This document shows, in pieces, positions 37,894-51,900 of a DNA stretch of 64,000 bases. The first letter of the stretch is position 1; each line of letters opens with the position of its first letter. The notes below the pieces were generated by a model. That model was not told the origin of the DNA. It worked only from the letters and a program-made list of their open reading frames with translations, and did no database searches. A program made the position numbers and the translations under genes. This stretch comes from Selaginella tamariscina. Its lineage: Eukaryota; Streptophyta; Lycopodiopsida; Selaginellales; Selaginellaceae. The stretch is from contig PUQB01000575.1 in the NCBI GenBank assembly GCA_003024785.1, positions 1 through 64,000 on the forward strand, written 5' to 3'.

Positions 37894-39551
37894 TTAAGTA
37901 TTATCATACGTGCTAATCTTAGATCTCGTGTTCAACCTAGCATGTTTATTAGTTTTCTCATTGTTGGACAGTGGCATGTGCAGATTTATCTCCTCCATCT
38001 CTAAAGGTTGATGCCTCTTCTTGTAAGCCTCATCATCAGTGTCCTGGAAGACTATTCAGGAAATGTATTATATATGCATAGACCTATAAATTGTTCATTC
38101 AAATTTATTTATCTAGCAAACCCATGAATAGAATGAATGAAAGCCCATGTGGATAGTACACACATATGTATGTATGCAGATGTACAAATACCATAACACG
38201 CATAGGTAATGTACTTTTATATAATTCTAAAAGTTAAATTAAACTAATAACCTCATCACTTGAGTGCTCCTCCTCATCCAAATCCAGAGGTTCCACCAGC
38301 CTCCACTGAGGTATGTCAATATTAATTTGTTTAACATACTCCACACGCTGTGCACGAACGCTCTCAGGCACAACAAATTTGTCGATATCATAGTCTAATG
38401 CCCGTCTCCGTGTAGCTCGATCTCATATAAATCAAATTATGTTTATACTTTAATTCTATGTTTGTTTCTTATTATTAATTTAAATATATTATTGTTAATC
38501 AATTACATTTATGCAAATATTATTTCTTCAATATCAATTATTCTGTATCAGCTTACCTTTTGGGACATGAGGTACAGCGGAGGACGAGTTGCACTACCTT
38601 TACATAGAAGCATTGAATAGTGTTCTCATATATACATATGAGGTTCTTATAACATCATGACTTAAAATAAGGAAGATAAACGTAACTTAACATAATATCT
38701 AAGACTAGACCTATACATCTACATGATATGTGTATATATATGTGCATGCATATATATCCATTTAGAATACAACATATATATTTACCCCGTCTGGCTAGCT
38801 GCAACCGTTTATGGACCTTGGTAGCCCTATCTTCTAGCGGTTTATGGACCTTGGTAGCCCTATCTTCTAGCGGTTCAACCATAAGTGCATGCTTCTTTGG
38901 AGAATCGTCCTCCTCCTCCACATTTACTTGCTCCGATTTACCCACTGCTGTCACTACACATGATACAATTTAGTAAATGGTACAAAGTGTAAACCAAATA
39001 CATAAGAACATATATATGTATTCATAGATATAGGTCATATCTACCCACACACAACAAACTTTCGTTGGGTATGGATGCCACAAATAGATACATGATCTTT
39101 AGTATCACTTTTTACACTAATTGTTTTTATCATTCTAAGTTAATAGTATTTAGTCTTACCAGCTGCTTTCACAAAGTCCTTGTCATTCTGGCAGCACCAT
39201 CTTTGCTCTCCTCCATGTCTATATAGTTTTCAGAATGTTTTGAGTATGCAGCCTTTGCTTCCTCCACGACTCCATGTTCCTCTCGATCCTTCACAAACTG
39301 TTTATACTTCTTGGTAGTTACGACGAATTTCTTCTTTAAACACGCTTTACGCAAGCACCGAAACTGGGCTGGGTATCCTTTTTATTGTTGACAGTCAAAT
39401 GCGTGTCTCTTGAGCCACAATTGGGGCACATATATACTCCATTAGGCAGTTCGTGTGCAGCCCAACGATGCTCCAAATGGTTCTCAACTATATATGGCCA
39501 ACGATGTGGACATTCTTTAGGTCTTGGCTTTGGCCCTGGTTTTCTCGCCAT
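37894..39551 (-). pseudogene. Dof-like zinc finger + PEHE-domain gene, unit 3 copy
   Basis: Exons correspond to 39160-39551, 38786-38953, 38557-38597, 38252-38421 and 37894-38043. Exon 1 has lost about five bases, between 39180 and 39410, within and around the finger (the CGSRDT segment and the CLRKAC segment fall in different frames). Exon 3 is also short. Exons 2, 4 and 5 match unit 2, including the doubled PLEDRATKVHK motif. The losses are mostly single bases, so assembly noise is a real alternative to decay. Confidence 0.5.
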
Positions 39552-40306
39552 TGAATACTCTGTAGTTAATAGATGAAACTTGGTTAATAAGATGCATAAG
39601 TAATACAATTAGTAAATATTTAAAATATGAATGCAATCTAGTGATGATCTTATTTGAGTTTTATTATTTAAATACTAACAAGAATATGAATGTATATATA
39701 TGATCGTTTATATGTGTTTATATAGAAGGAGATTACGTGCTTGAGAACAAGATGACAGTCAGTAGGTGTTTATCTAGATTATCCAAGCACATTCAATATC
39801 AACCAATTTAATCTGGGTAACAAAATCAATCATCAAAATATACACCCCCAATTAATATGATCACTATTTTCAATATCAATATGGATTAAGAAAAATACAG
39901 ACCCACAACTCATGCACAATTGATCTAGATTATTATTTTTTAATGTCAGTATATTCTAAATTACTAATTCAAAAAAAATGAAGTGTACAGATGATTGAGT
40001 ATAGCATTAAATTAATTTAAAAATATTTTGAACGCACCTTTTTATTTGCTCTCGAGCAATAGTCAATCCTAGGGTAACATGTTAATCCTAGGGTATGCAA
40101 TACACGTGCAACGTGGAATCCACACGCCAACGTGGATTAACACGTTATCACGTTAATAATGTCATAATAATCTTATCATGTTTTATTAATGTTAGTGCTA
40201 CATTTTGTGCTAATAATGTATTTCCATTCTTTTATGGAATCACCCCTCTCCTTGAGAAGTCCTCTGTCCTACGGTGTGTTCTTGTTTAGGTTGCGAGAGC
40301 ATATAG

Positions 40307-43300
40307 TCAGCATATTCTAGCATAATATGAAGAATATTGGTCAATCCTAGTCCTAAGTTCGTGAGTTTGCCATTCTTTGTTTGCTATGACCTGGCTGTGG
40401 TTGTGCTGGTGTTGGTCCAAGAGCCTCTGGAGGGCATCGTACTCACCCTGTAACCAATCGATTTTTGTTGCTAACTTGTCCCATAGTTCCCCGGCGTCCT
40501 TCCTTCTCTTTATAGCTACCTTACATAGTAGGGCTCCTTGGCAAAGCAGTTCTATAGCTTCCTTGGCTTCCTCTCGTGGGGCTTGTCGTCGTTCTATGAT
40601 TTCAGTTATTATGGCATCATGTTCCTTTGCCACGGCTGGGAGATCGAGGTCGTTATACACTACCATTGCTTCCTTTAGTTGGTTGAAGGCCTCTGCGATC
40701 TTGAGGTGAGCCGATGAGTCCCACCGACTGTCCACATGGAGATGTTGGTAGGTATCCTTTGACTCTTTTTCATACTCGCCCTCCATTTCCTCCTTGTTTG
40801 GCCCAATAGGTCGTCTAGGTACCTCTGATGGGAATTCCAGTGGTAACAGGGGTCCCACTGTCAAAGGTACCGCTCATATGGGCTTTGTCATCCAGTGCCT
40901 GGGTGGTGCCATGACTTGTTCTGCTCCACTCCCCCTCCCATGTCTAGAGTTGTGCTGGTATTGAAGTCATAGTTCGGCCAATCACACCAACAATCATGAT
41001 AACGATATGGCCGGCCGTGGAAAGCTCCCTCTCGGACACGGTTTGATCTTCGTATATTCCACTGGTTAGAGTCAGAACCAAGTACTGCTTGAGGCAATCT
41101 GCCTAGTTCACTGTGACTCCTTCCCAGGCTTTATAGAGGCCGTTTGCCAACTGCCTAGTGATTTGTCTCCTCGTACTTCACGTGAACAAGAAGGCTACTA
41201 GTGCTACAAATTCAGCTACTTCCTCTCTCTCTTGTATGCCCCATAACGCCCCGTTCCCCGTGGTGGTGGACCTCTAGAGCTCCATTTCTGATAATTTTCC
41301 TACTGTGGGGCTGTCCTCCGGTAGTCAAATACTGTTGCTAGCTTGTCGAACATTACATGGGAGGTTGTGCTTCCTCCTAAGCCAAACCGGATCCCTCTCC
41401 ACCCGGTCTGGCTAATCACCAAGTCTGCAGACTAGATGAACTGCCTAGCTTTCCTGGTGAATCCCAGCTTTTCCACTTCTCCCTATGGAAGGTTAAAGAA
41501 TTCGTCCAGGCACAACTCTCTCCTGACCCACTGAATGTCGGGTCAGACGATCAACTCTTTGAACTTGAAATACCTGGGTGACACGAGTTTTGTTGTCCTC
41601 TCCCCTCCTTCGATGGACATGCGAACCTCATGGATGACTACTGGCCTATTCCGCTTCGTCCAATTTGTCGTCATAGTATTACATTGTATATCTCCTTCCC
41701 GGGTACTGCCAACATGGTGGTCCTCATGACGTCCTCTAAGGTGATTGGTGTGACTATCTTTGTGCCTAGATACGCAATGTTGGCGCCGCCCGACCATCAT
41801 TGCCTTTGTAGTATGTGCCTCACGCATGCGGTCCATCCTCATGGACCATGTGACCCTGTGATCTGTCCACACGTGTATCTAGAAGTCGTCCTCCCAGCCG
41901 CACCGTCCTTCCTGCTGCACTTCCTTGGGGTTTCCCTGCCACAGTGGCTACTTTTTCCTAGGGTGTCTTGGTCCGAACTCCTTCTGGGTGGATATTCAGC
42001 CCAACGTGGTTACTATTGGCTATTTGTCATAGTGCATGTCTGTCATTGCCGCTTGTTGTGACCCTGATAATGTCAGGTGAAGCCCACCCTGGTCTTAGCT
42101 GTAGGCCTTTTCAGTTTGCCCCTCCCCACCGGGGCCTCCCGTCACAAGTCCCCCGTGTTCCACCCCTAGGACTTTGTGCCTCACTTCTATCAGGGAGTGT
42201 CCCCACCAGAGCTTACCCCTCCCTCACTTCCATAGCTGATCTCCGATTAGCTGTGGCTGTGGGTATATTCAGTTGAAGCCAGGGCTGGAATGGGGTTGTC
42301 AGTCGAGTCTACTATTAAGCTTAAATCGAGCCCACTTAGATGGCGTTGTCGTTTGGCTGTGGTGTGTCCATGTGGCTCCTCTGAAGTTGCAAAGGCAGTT
42401 GGTGAACCAGTCCTTATGCTCTTGTCCTGGGTTCATACTGTTTTGGGCTTCGAGCGCTCCGCTTGCGACCCTTGGTCTGCCAATGCAGTACCTACCCTAG
42501 TGGGAGTGCTCCTACCCTATGTGGCTCGATCTTGATGGGTGTGTGCAAGGGACAGCTATTTCATTGTCGTCCAATCCTTCATGCCTACCTAGCACAAAGT
42601 GTCTTAGTGCTCTGAATCGTTGCACAAATGCCCGGACTTGCCTTGCGGCCATAGACCTTAGTCCCCTCCTAATGTGAAATCTTATTTGCTGGTGCTCCCA
42701 GTCATGATGTACCTTTGTGCCCCTAAGCCAGAGGTGACCAAGAAGCAGATCAAATCCCTATCGAGGACGACAACATTTACCCAAAATTTGACCTTTTGGT
42801 TCTTGATTTCTATTGCCCTTAGGATACCCTTGGGTGTTACCTTGGCTTGATTTGCCATTTGTACATGGAAGAGAGTCAACTTCGGGGTTGGTATATTCAG
42901 CTCACGATGAAGTTTTGTTGACATGATGTTCACTGCTAACACACCATCTATAATCACATCGTCAATTGTGCGGCCTGCCATCCGAACCAAAATGGTTAGC
43001 ACATAATCCACAAAGTCTACTGTGGTTGCGGTGCCTCTGGGCTGAGGCCGGAATGATCCTCGTGGTCGAGCCTCGTATAGCGTGGCTGGAACGGGTGGCG
43101 CTTCTTGTCCTATTGAGGCCTCTCCTCTGTTGAAGGCAAGACGTTTCCATCTTCTCACTGCTCCCCTTGATTCTATACCCTAGTCGGGCTTTGCCGGTCT
43201 TGTAGCGGTTGGTATGTCAATTTGCTATATTACCCACTGCTTCAATAGTGAGGGTTTTGCCACATGTTCCTTTTCATGGTGCCTTCCTATTCTCTTGGTT

Positions 43301-44015
43301 CTGCGCACGTGCGGTCGGCTTGTTTCATCCACTAGGGGGCCTGTGGTGTTTTGTTCATTTTTTCGTCCCAACCTAGTAGTACTACCATTACTTGATTTGC
43401 TTGCGGTGTTGGGATTAGTGTCAGGTTGGGGGGGTTTGTTTGTTCACCGCCCTTGCGGGGCTGGGCGCTTGCGCTTCCAACATGGGTTTGATTAATGATA
43501 CCAGGAGCACCAATAGAGTGGGTGTGGGCCACCACAAAGTGCGCATGTCATCTCCCTGCGTTCTAGCCGCTTCTCCCTGTTGTCGTACCTAGGTCGGTAG
43601 GGTTGCCAGTACCAAGAGTGGAACCTATGACTCTGGTCTCCCAATCTTTACCTCCTACGAGGTTGGTTGTTCCCTTCCATCCTACGCCCATAACTCCTCT
43701 AGTTGTCTGCATACCCCTCTGTTTTCCATTCCACCGTCAATGTGGCTGCCTATGGTAGCTTGTTGCTCAAAAGTTCGACCAATCTAGTAATTGTCTGTTG
43801 TTGGGACCTGCAGATGTTAAATACCCAGCAGTAGTTGTCCTTGCGTGTGGTGTATCCCATTTGAGCAAGTGTTGCAGTTAAGTCTTCCTTCCATGCTGCC
43901 ACTCGGTGGGTTTCCCTTCATTATGATCGCTCATGCTCCCTAGCTCCCAGCCACTCTGTCCCGTCGCTTGTTCCCCCGGCTGGTAGTTTGACAATGGTCA
44001 AACCACCATCAACCA
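40307..44015 (-). mobile_element. D-family gag-protease retroelement fossil (unit 3)
   Basis: Counterpart of 7780-11465. Retropepsin-like domain at about 42682-43158. The coiled-coil-like frame is longest here (40307-40864, 185 residues, from MTVGPLLPLEFPSEVPRRP). Broken. Confidence 0.6.
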
Positions 44016-44550
44016 TGGTGAGCGTCCAGTGCAAGTCCTTGTGGATAGCAGGAGTAGCAATAACTTTGTGTCAATAAAGTTAGTGGAGGACTGTATCTTG
44101 CCCGCGAAGACTGTGCCTCAATACAAGATTGAGGGCTCAGTTGTCACACAAAGTAAAAGTGCTTGTGTGGAGGAGTTACAGTTGGAGTTGGCAAAACCCA
44201 ACTGGTGGAGTAGCATAAAGAATGTGCCTGAATACGAGATTGAGGGCTCAGCTATCACACAGACATGGAACGCTTGTGTGGAGGAGTTACAGCTGGAGGT
44301 TGGCAAAGTGTGGATCCTAAGATCTAGTGGAGCACCAAGCGCATGAAGCTTGAGTACGGTGAAGTGAAAGACACTTGGATTGGAACAAAACTTGAGTCTC
44401 CAAACAAGTTCTTCACTGTCACCTTGAGCAAAGCTACTGTGCGAGTTGTCCTTGAGGAGTTTGCTGATGTCTTCCCTCTCGAACCACCTCATGGCTTACC
44501 ACCTACAAGAGGTGTGGAGCATGAGATTGTGTTGGATCAGGGTACAAAAG
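44016..44550 (+). mobile_element. Y-family Ty3 element, protease and pol start (unit 3)
   Basis: Unit 3 counterpart of 11466-12000. Resumes at 62845 after the solo LTR and everything nested in it. Confidence 0.8.
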
Positions 44551-47243
44551 TGTTAGGATCGTAGTTAGACATTTAGAAGATTCCTTGTTATGTTTATTTC
44601 ATGGGCAAATATAATGGGAAAAACACCAAAAACAGTATATATTATGAAAAACCGAGAGTGGGAAGGATATATCGGAGTACGAGTCACTAACACTACCGCA
44701 ATACAATGTTTAAAGTGGAGTACGGCATACTTGGATAAGGATAAGGAGTTACAGTAACTGAATGGATAAGGCTAAGAGGTAGTTACTATAACTGCTAGTA
44801 GGGACCAAAATACGAGTATAAATAGACCAAATTAGGACTAAAAGGTATCCCAAGTATTGTTAGGCACCACTATGTACAAACTAGAGACCCTCACAAAACC
44901 ACCCGACCTCCCCCGAGCTGTCTCTAATCTCCACACGCTACTCTCCAAAAAGGCTTCCAATCTTAGTGTGCCCTTAATTCTCTTAGATCTAGGTATAGCT
45001 CTTTAGGAATTTCTAGCTTATACCTTTCTAGGGAATATTTTTTGATTCGTTATACGGGTTGTAACAATCCCCCCCCATTAGCAAGTCCTTGTCCTCAAGT
45101 GCAGTATAACTTACTCAACTGGTCCTGTATCATTAGCCTCGTACATCCACAAAGAATCTACCCAGGACTTGTTCCTTGTGAGTATTCTCTTTAACTGGCT
45201 AACATGAAACACTGGGTGCACCCTCACTCCTTCTGGCAGTCGTAGTCGATATGCCACCTTATCGATACGCTCTAGAATATCATAAGGACCTGAGTACCTA
45301 GGAGACAACTTATCATTGTGTCCCTTCCGTAAGGCCACAACAGTGTTCCGCCTTACATGTGTGGCAAATACCACTCGGAGATATACATAGTCTCCCACTT
45401 GGAACTCTTGGAAGCTTCTGTGCTCATTAGCAAACTTAATAGCTCGGCTTTGAGCTACTTGTAAGTTCTTCTTGCACAAACTCTGAATGTTTCTAAGCTC
45501 AACACTCAAATCTTTAGCTTCCTCATCCATGTTGCCTTGAGCTTTCTTACTTGCTAAACCCAGCTCAAAAGCTGTCTTGGAATGCCGTCCAAACATAGCA
45601 TAATATGGACTCATTCCAATGCCACTGTGTCCTTGGCAAATGGGTGACAAAGTCCATAGAGATACTGCCCCATCGCCTGTCTGGAATAGGCAATGGCCCA
45701 CTTGGTTTTTCCCTGGGCACCTTTACTTGCTGACACTTGTCACAAGTCCTGCAGTACTCTATGATATTACTTTCATATTCCTCCAATAGAACCTTCTCTT
45801 GATCAACTCATATGTTTTCCTCCCCCTAAAATGACAGCCTCCGGGTGATCATGATGGAAATATAGTACCTGGTTGATCAAATGGTCCACATAAGGAAGAT
45901 ACACACGGCCATTGTAGTACAAAACTCCATCCTAAAATGAGAATGGTGGCTCTAGCTGTCCTTTGAGCTCCTGCACCTCAGTGTCTTGTGCTTGAGCATG
46001 TTGAACTACTGGCTAAACTCACTGACCGTCCTTGTTAATGCATTACATAAGCGTGTTTGGAATTCTCTAACCACTGTGGCTCTCCTAACGCGTGACAAAG
46101 CATCTACCACCACGTTAGCCTTTCCCATGCAATGCTCAATAGGAAATTTGCCAAACTCCATGAGCTTAACCATCCAGCGAGCTTGCTGAGAGTTTAACTC
46201 TTTCTGTTTGAACAGATACACCAAAGTCTTGTGATCTGTAAACACTTTGAAACTTGCACCATAAAGATAGTGCCTCCAAACTCATAATGCATTAACAATA
46301 GCCAGTAGTTCTTGCTCATACGTTGAGTATTGTTGCTCTGCAGGATTCAAGTACGGCTCTTATAAGCAATAGGCCTTCCCTCTTGCATAAGTACAACTCC
46401 AATGGCCACTCCACTTGCATCACACGATACCTCATAAGGCTTAGAGGGATCTGCAATACATAAAACTAGTGCACGTACCAAAGCTTGTTTCAAAGCTTGG
46501 AAACTGCTCTTCTCTGAAGCACTTCATGCAAAGGGAACGTCCTTCCTCAGCAACCTAGTTAACGAAGAAGCTTTCTTGGCATAATCCTTGACATACCGCC
46601 GGTAATAACCAGCCATGCCCAAGAAACTCTGTAACTTTTGCATTGCTAGGAACTGGCCATTGCTCCACCACTGCCACCTTCTGTGGATGGTCTTCACTCC
46701 ACTTGGCGTCACAATGTGACCCAAATACTCCACTTTGCACTGAGCAAATACACATTTGCTCTTCTTTGCATAGAGCTTGTTCTCCCTCAACAACTGAAGA
46801 ACTCTTCGCAAATGCTGCACATGCTCCTTCATATTCTTACTGTAAATAAGAATATCGTTGAGGAAGATCTCCACAAAGTCGTGCAAGTAGTCACCAAACA
46901 CCTTAGTGTCAACCGAGTGAATGTGACGGCATTTGTTAAGCCGAATGGCATAATAGTGAACTCGAAATGCCCAACTATCTTGGTGAACACTCTGGCTCCA
47001 CCGTGATGATCCATGATAGTATCCACACATGGCATGGGCATCTTGTCCTTCATTGTTTGCTTGTTGAGAGCTCTGTAGTCTATGCACATCCTCATGGTGC
47101 CATCTTTCTTCCTGACAAGCAATACTTATGCACCAAATGGAGACTTACTTAGTTGTATGAAGCCATATTCCAATAGCTCCATCACTTGTTTCTTAACCTC
47201 TTGCTCCTTAGCATGGCTCAGTCGGAATGGCTTACGGTAAATG

Positions 47244-47269
47244 ATGCACGTTGTAACTAAAGTGGGCAT
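47244..47269 (+). repeat. Left terminal inverted repeat
   Basis: Starts ATGCACGTTGTAAC and ends GTGGGCAT. Its reverse complement matches 61120-61145 at 23 of 26 positions. The adjacent AATG (47240-47243) is the target duplication. Confidence 0.9.
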
Positions 47270-47778
47270 GATACGTGAAAATGGGAATATAAAATAAATT
47301 ACTAATTAATACTTAAGTTTTAATTATTAATTAATCATTTAATTAATATGTAATTAAGCCTTAAATATTAATTAATTAATTAATTAATCCTTCAATAACC
47401 TTACTTAGTAAGGAATATTCCTAAACTATCTAGAATATTCATATTATTTAAAAATAGTTTACAATAATGAAGAAATACTATCAAACATAATTACAAATGA
47501 AATCATTTCTTATCAACATGTTAATTTTTTATAAATACTTTCTTCCTAACCATACAGAGAAATCTCCTCATTTTGTCTAAATCATCACTCTCCGGATTAA
47601 TCAAATCATTTTGGTCAATATCTTGATGTTGTTGCCACCACTAACACTCTCACGAATGCAATTGGGAGTTGCCATCCTTGTTAATACATAAGATGTAATA
47701 AGACCAGGTCTGCATAAAGGCTCATCTAAAAATGACGTTCCTTAAGAATAATATTATAAAGCGCCCGGTTGCTATCCT
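47270..47778. other. AT-rich left subterminal region
   Basis: Very AT-rich with TTAATTAATTAA runs near 47360-47390. No gene is seen until the C-terminus of the FCP1-like gene. Confidence 0.6.
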
Positions 47779-48766
47779 TCATTTTATAAAATTCAAAATC
47801 ACGAGAAAGAAAAGCTTCAGGAAATGTTGATACGGTGGATACTGCTCACAAAAATTTTCGAGATTCTTCTTTCTGAGGCACGTATCCAAGTAGTTCACTA
47901 GCTCATCCATATATCGTATCAGAATATGGATCGAAAGTGATTGGATGAATACAAGCAATGTTTTGGTTGAGCATAGCCTTCTGAGGAGAGTCGTCTACTA
48001 CTAAGATATGTGCATTCTTCATTATCCTTAAGCGACTGATCTCCCCATGAGTCCCAATTATTCTTTCATTCTTGAAGAAGTATGGCTTGCTTTCCTTTCT
48101 TATATTGTGAAATTCGAGAGGTTTATAACATATTCGCTGGTCAAAAATCCAATCTTTACGAATCACCTCTTCTGCAACACTACAATGTTTCTTAAGCAAA
48201 TTCAACAGCGGTGTTAAGTTATGAATCTGCATGCATGACCAAATCCCCACAAGCGCACCCATCTCCTTAAGCTTTTGAAAGAGACGATCCAACCCTGGAC
48301 GAAAAATAATATCATATCGAAATTTACCATGACAAGGAATGAAATCTCCTTGTTTGATTTCTTTTTTCCTATCCTCGGGCCTTTGTCGATGAAGCAGAAC
48401 ACCATTGACATCCAACAACACAATATGGCCATGAGTAACATGGATAGCGTTGCCTCTTGAATACTTTGCAAATCACTTGTTTGCTCCCTTTCACATTTAT
48501 CCGTTGCACTATCTCGTTGCCTATCCCTTCATCATTTAATTGTACATCATCCTTACAAGATTCAGATATTGCATGCGCTGAAGAAATTGATTTCGGAACT
48601 GAAGCCAATAAAAATGATGATGAAAAAACTGAAGTGGCCCCCATGGTAACGATGTTTTGAGCTGCATTATTATCCATTTCCTGCATGAACTCTGTCATTC
48701 TGACATGTGGCACAAGAAATTGTCGCCAAACCCCTCTCTTACCTCATGCCAATGCTGAAAATCCAT
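47779..48766 (-). CDS. FCP1/NIF-type (HAD superfamily) phosphatase-like cargo gene
   Basis: The core open frame (47903-48421, minus) reads VLLDVNGVLLHR, then FRPGLDRLFQKLKEMG, LVGIWSC, KDWIFDQRICY and HILVVDDSPQKAMLN. This order is that of the FCP1/SCP domain, which dephosphorylates the RNA polymerase II tail in FCP1/SCP proteins. The first motif is D-V-N-G rather than D-x-D-G, a variant I associate with a plant-specific branch, so activity is uncertain. A C-terminal piece (DELVNYLDTCLRKKNLENF) follows in the next frame (47779-47905). Upstream, NMDFQHWHEVREGFGDNF starts near 48770 and a Ser-rich linker lies at 48480-48700. Frame changes separate these parts, so introns, decay or noise are possible. 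It is likely a captured host gene. Confidence 0.65.
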
Positions 48767-48967
48767 GTTCTCAATTGTTTCATTACATCTGCAAAATGAT
48801 AATTAGCTGACCTTAAAATTATCAAGGTATATTATTTACCTTGTTAATGTGTGACCCATGTTTGAACTAAAAGCTTCATTAATCCTTGAGAATTTATTTT
48901 CTGTACAAATATAAACGAAATATACAAAAATGCCTTATGTTACACTCATTTACAACTATTCGTCACT
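48767..48967. other. Short intergenic spacer between the two cargo genes
   Basis: About 200 bp, AT-rich, containing a possible splice acceptor for the FCP1-like gene (TTTGCAG-type on the minus strand near 48788) and nothing else I can support. Confidence 0.4.
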
Positions 48968-51900
48968 CTAAGAACTCATTAACAATTCTTCTTCGCTATT
49001 ACCTTCTGAGTGAGGCGAAGAAGGTCTAAGCCGCTTGTGAGATGGTTCAAGATCTTCTGTATCTTCTATTGATGTTTCCATGGGTAATGGAGTGTGCGAA
49101 TGTTCTGTACTCCTCGAGATAACTTCCGGTCTAATATCTGATTGAAGTTCGTCCTCAGACTCCGACATTGAACCAGATTCGTCTTCAGAGCTATCGCACT
49201 TATCTGGAGGGAACTTTCTCAAATACTCCTTTATGGATTCGTTGGGGTAGTCAGTTGAGAACCTATCTATCCACTTGTTCAGGTCCTCAACCATGGTCTT
49301 ATCCTTTTCAACGGCAAATACACATGTATCCGAAGGTAACACTCCTTCAAGACGGACCCCCTAGTGCAGTAGTCAAAAACCCACGCATCACTGTGAGGAC
49401 CCCTGATCAAGTTGACGATGCTCCGTGCCGCTTGACTTGTGATGTTTGGATAACGTACATTGCCGAATACGTCACTCTCACCTATCGGTGTATCGGATGG
49501 AGGTTCAGGGCCGTTGGAGTGCAAACAGATGCCTGGCCAGTCATTTGGAAGTTTGAAATGTTTGGCGCATTCCTAACAACCAAGTGAACAACCGAATCAA
49601 TGCACTTCGGATCAGCATCATTCATATAAAATCCTGTCCAACGATGTTTATTCCTCTTGGCAAAGGAAGGCAAAGGTATCGGTGACATGAGCAAGAATCA
49701 AGAAATAAATACCTGAAAAAGTAGATATCAGTCAAGAGTGCAAGTATGAATTCAATAATAAATACCTTCTTTGTATATGCTTGCACGGCTAAGTTTCTCC
49801 ACCAAATCCTCTAGTGTCCTGTCTGTCGAAGGATTTTTTGACACCCGCCGATCCATCACGAACAATTGAAACGGTTTCCTACAAGCAGTGATGGTACCCC
49901 ATAAAGTCTCCGAATCCAACGTAGGGCTTGTCGTGATTCGTAGCATCCTCCTTTATAAGGTTCAACTCGGTTCTCCGCTGCTGAAGGACTGCCATAAGAG
50001 AAGGCGTCATCGCAATGTTCTCCTTTTTGGCGTTGGCGTGCAATAGATTCTTGCCCAGATCTTCCGATTGATTCACCCATTCGACAAGCATATCATCGTT
50101 TTGTCACATGCAAATATTTGCTGACCTCTTCGTATGTTGAAGCCGAAATCCAACCCAGTTTGTGGCAGTGTATTCCCAACCACTCCTTGAAGTGCCTGAC
50201 CGTCTTCAACTCCATTGCCTTGAGATGAAAAGGAGAGGTGGGGCTGCTGTTGTTAATGTAATTTGCCATCAATCACCAAATCAGCCAAGACTTCCATCTC
50301 CTCCATCGTTGTTCCATTTAAAGGCTTCAACCATGTGAGCTTGAAATCGTTGTCTACATCCTTTATAGATTGAACAGACTTAGCCTTCGGCGTCTTACTG
50401 GGTTTCTTTGCAGACTTCTCTGAGGGCTCCACTTCACTTGTCTGCTTCTTCTTCAGTGTTCCTTTTGCAAAGGATTCCATAATCCCCAACCATTTGGCAA
50501 AGATCCTATCCTCGGGACAAGAAATCAACATCATCAAAAAGGATGTTTCCTTCCCGCCCACCTGGGCAAAATCAACTGCTACAATTTCTTCAACTCTCTG
50601 AGAAAAAAGACAGATTAATATACCGGCGAGATAAATCCCCCAAACAATTTGCTTACCCGGTAGTCCGCAGATTGTGTATTCCCTGCGTAGCTCTTTGTGG
50701 TCGCTGAAGAGATTCCCACACGGCTCGCGTGTGTTTGAACTTCTCCCATATTTTGCTGTTGTAGTGGTTGGTGTCTGCAGCGTCCCATTCCGCCGATAAC
50801 TTATGGTACTGCTCGATTGTGAGATTCGGCTTCGCTAAAAACGCCGATCTTTTTGTCAGCTTCTCACGGGTATGCTCGGAAAGTTTTGTTGCCATCGTTC
50901 CTTTGTTGTGTTCGTCGAGAAGTCGTTGGGCTGCCGTTATTGTGTGCTGGCCACTAATGATGTAGTACTTGATGATTTTCTATTCTCCGTCTGAACCTTC
51001 CTCATTTGTTCCGGTGTTGTGATCCACACTTTGTCAGCGCCTTTGTTTTCTCGTAGTATGCGCACAAAACAGCATTATGTGGAACGGTGTAAGAATTGTC
51101 GTCCTTCATCTTCTCCATGAGCTCAGCTACACGTTCCTGATTGAGTGGCCTGTAATTGAAGTTTGGGTTGACGCTGCAATACTTAACCCTACACTGTAAA
51201 TCCTATCATCCAACATCATTTCCTTGTGGCTTATTGCAGCATGGGACGCCACAGGTGCAGCTGACAAAACGACTAATGATTTTCTTCTACGATCCGAATC
51301 AACATGTGTGATCCCCGATTGATGCTGTTCTAATGTTCTCGGCACACTCTTCCAGCTCCCGAAATTTGCTAAGCAAATTGAACGTGATCTGTAAAGAACC
51401 TGAGACCAAGCCACCCTCTAATCTCCTTATGATGTCGCTGTGTTCTTCTTCAATGTGAAGAGGGAAGATTGCTCCACTTGTGATTTTCTGTATTGTGAAG
51501 CAATCTCTCCTGACAATACACCTACTCGATGAGTCTGAAGATCTTCGAAGTAGACATCCAGTGGATCCCCTCCATAGATGGGCTTTCGTTGAGTTGAAGA
51601 AGAACTCCAAGGTCAACATCATTAGTGAACACGTGAACGTCATTATCCACAAGTCGACAAAACCACCCGAAATTAATGTTGTAACTGGACCTCTGGATCC
51701 GAGAACGTGACATTGGATGGAACAAGGCATATGTGTCGAGCATCGTCAATCTGGGTTCAGCATGCTTTCGGATGCTTGACTAGCACACCCACTTTCCATT
51801 GTTTTGCTTGTCCATGCGATGTGACAGAGGTTAGTTTGACAGCAACCATGGTTGTTCCAATGCGCTTCCCGTTTAGTTTGAAATATGGCCAAGTTGATTC

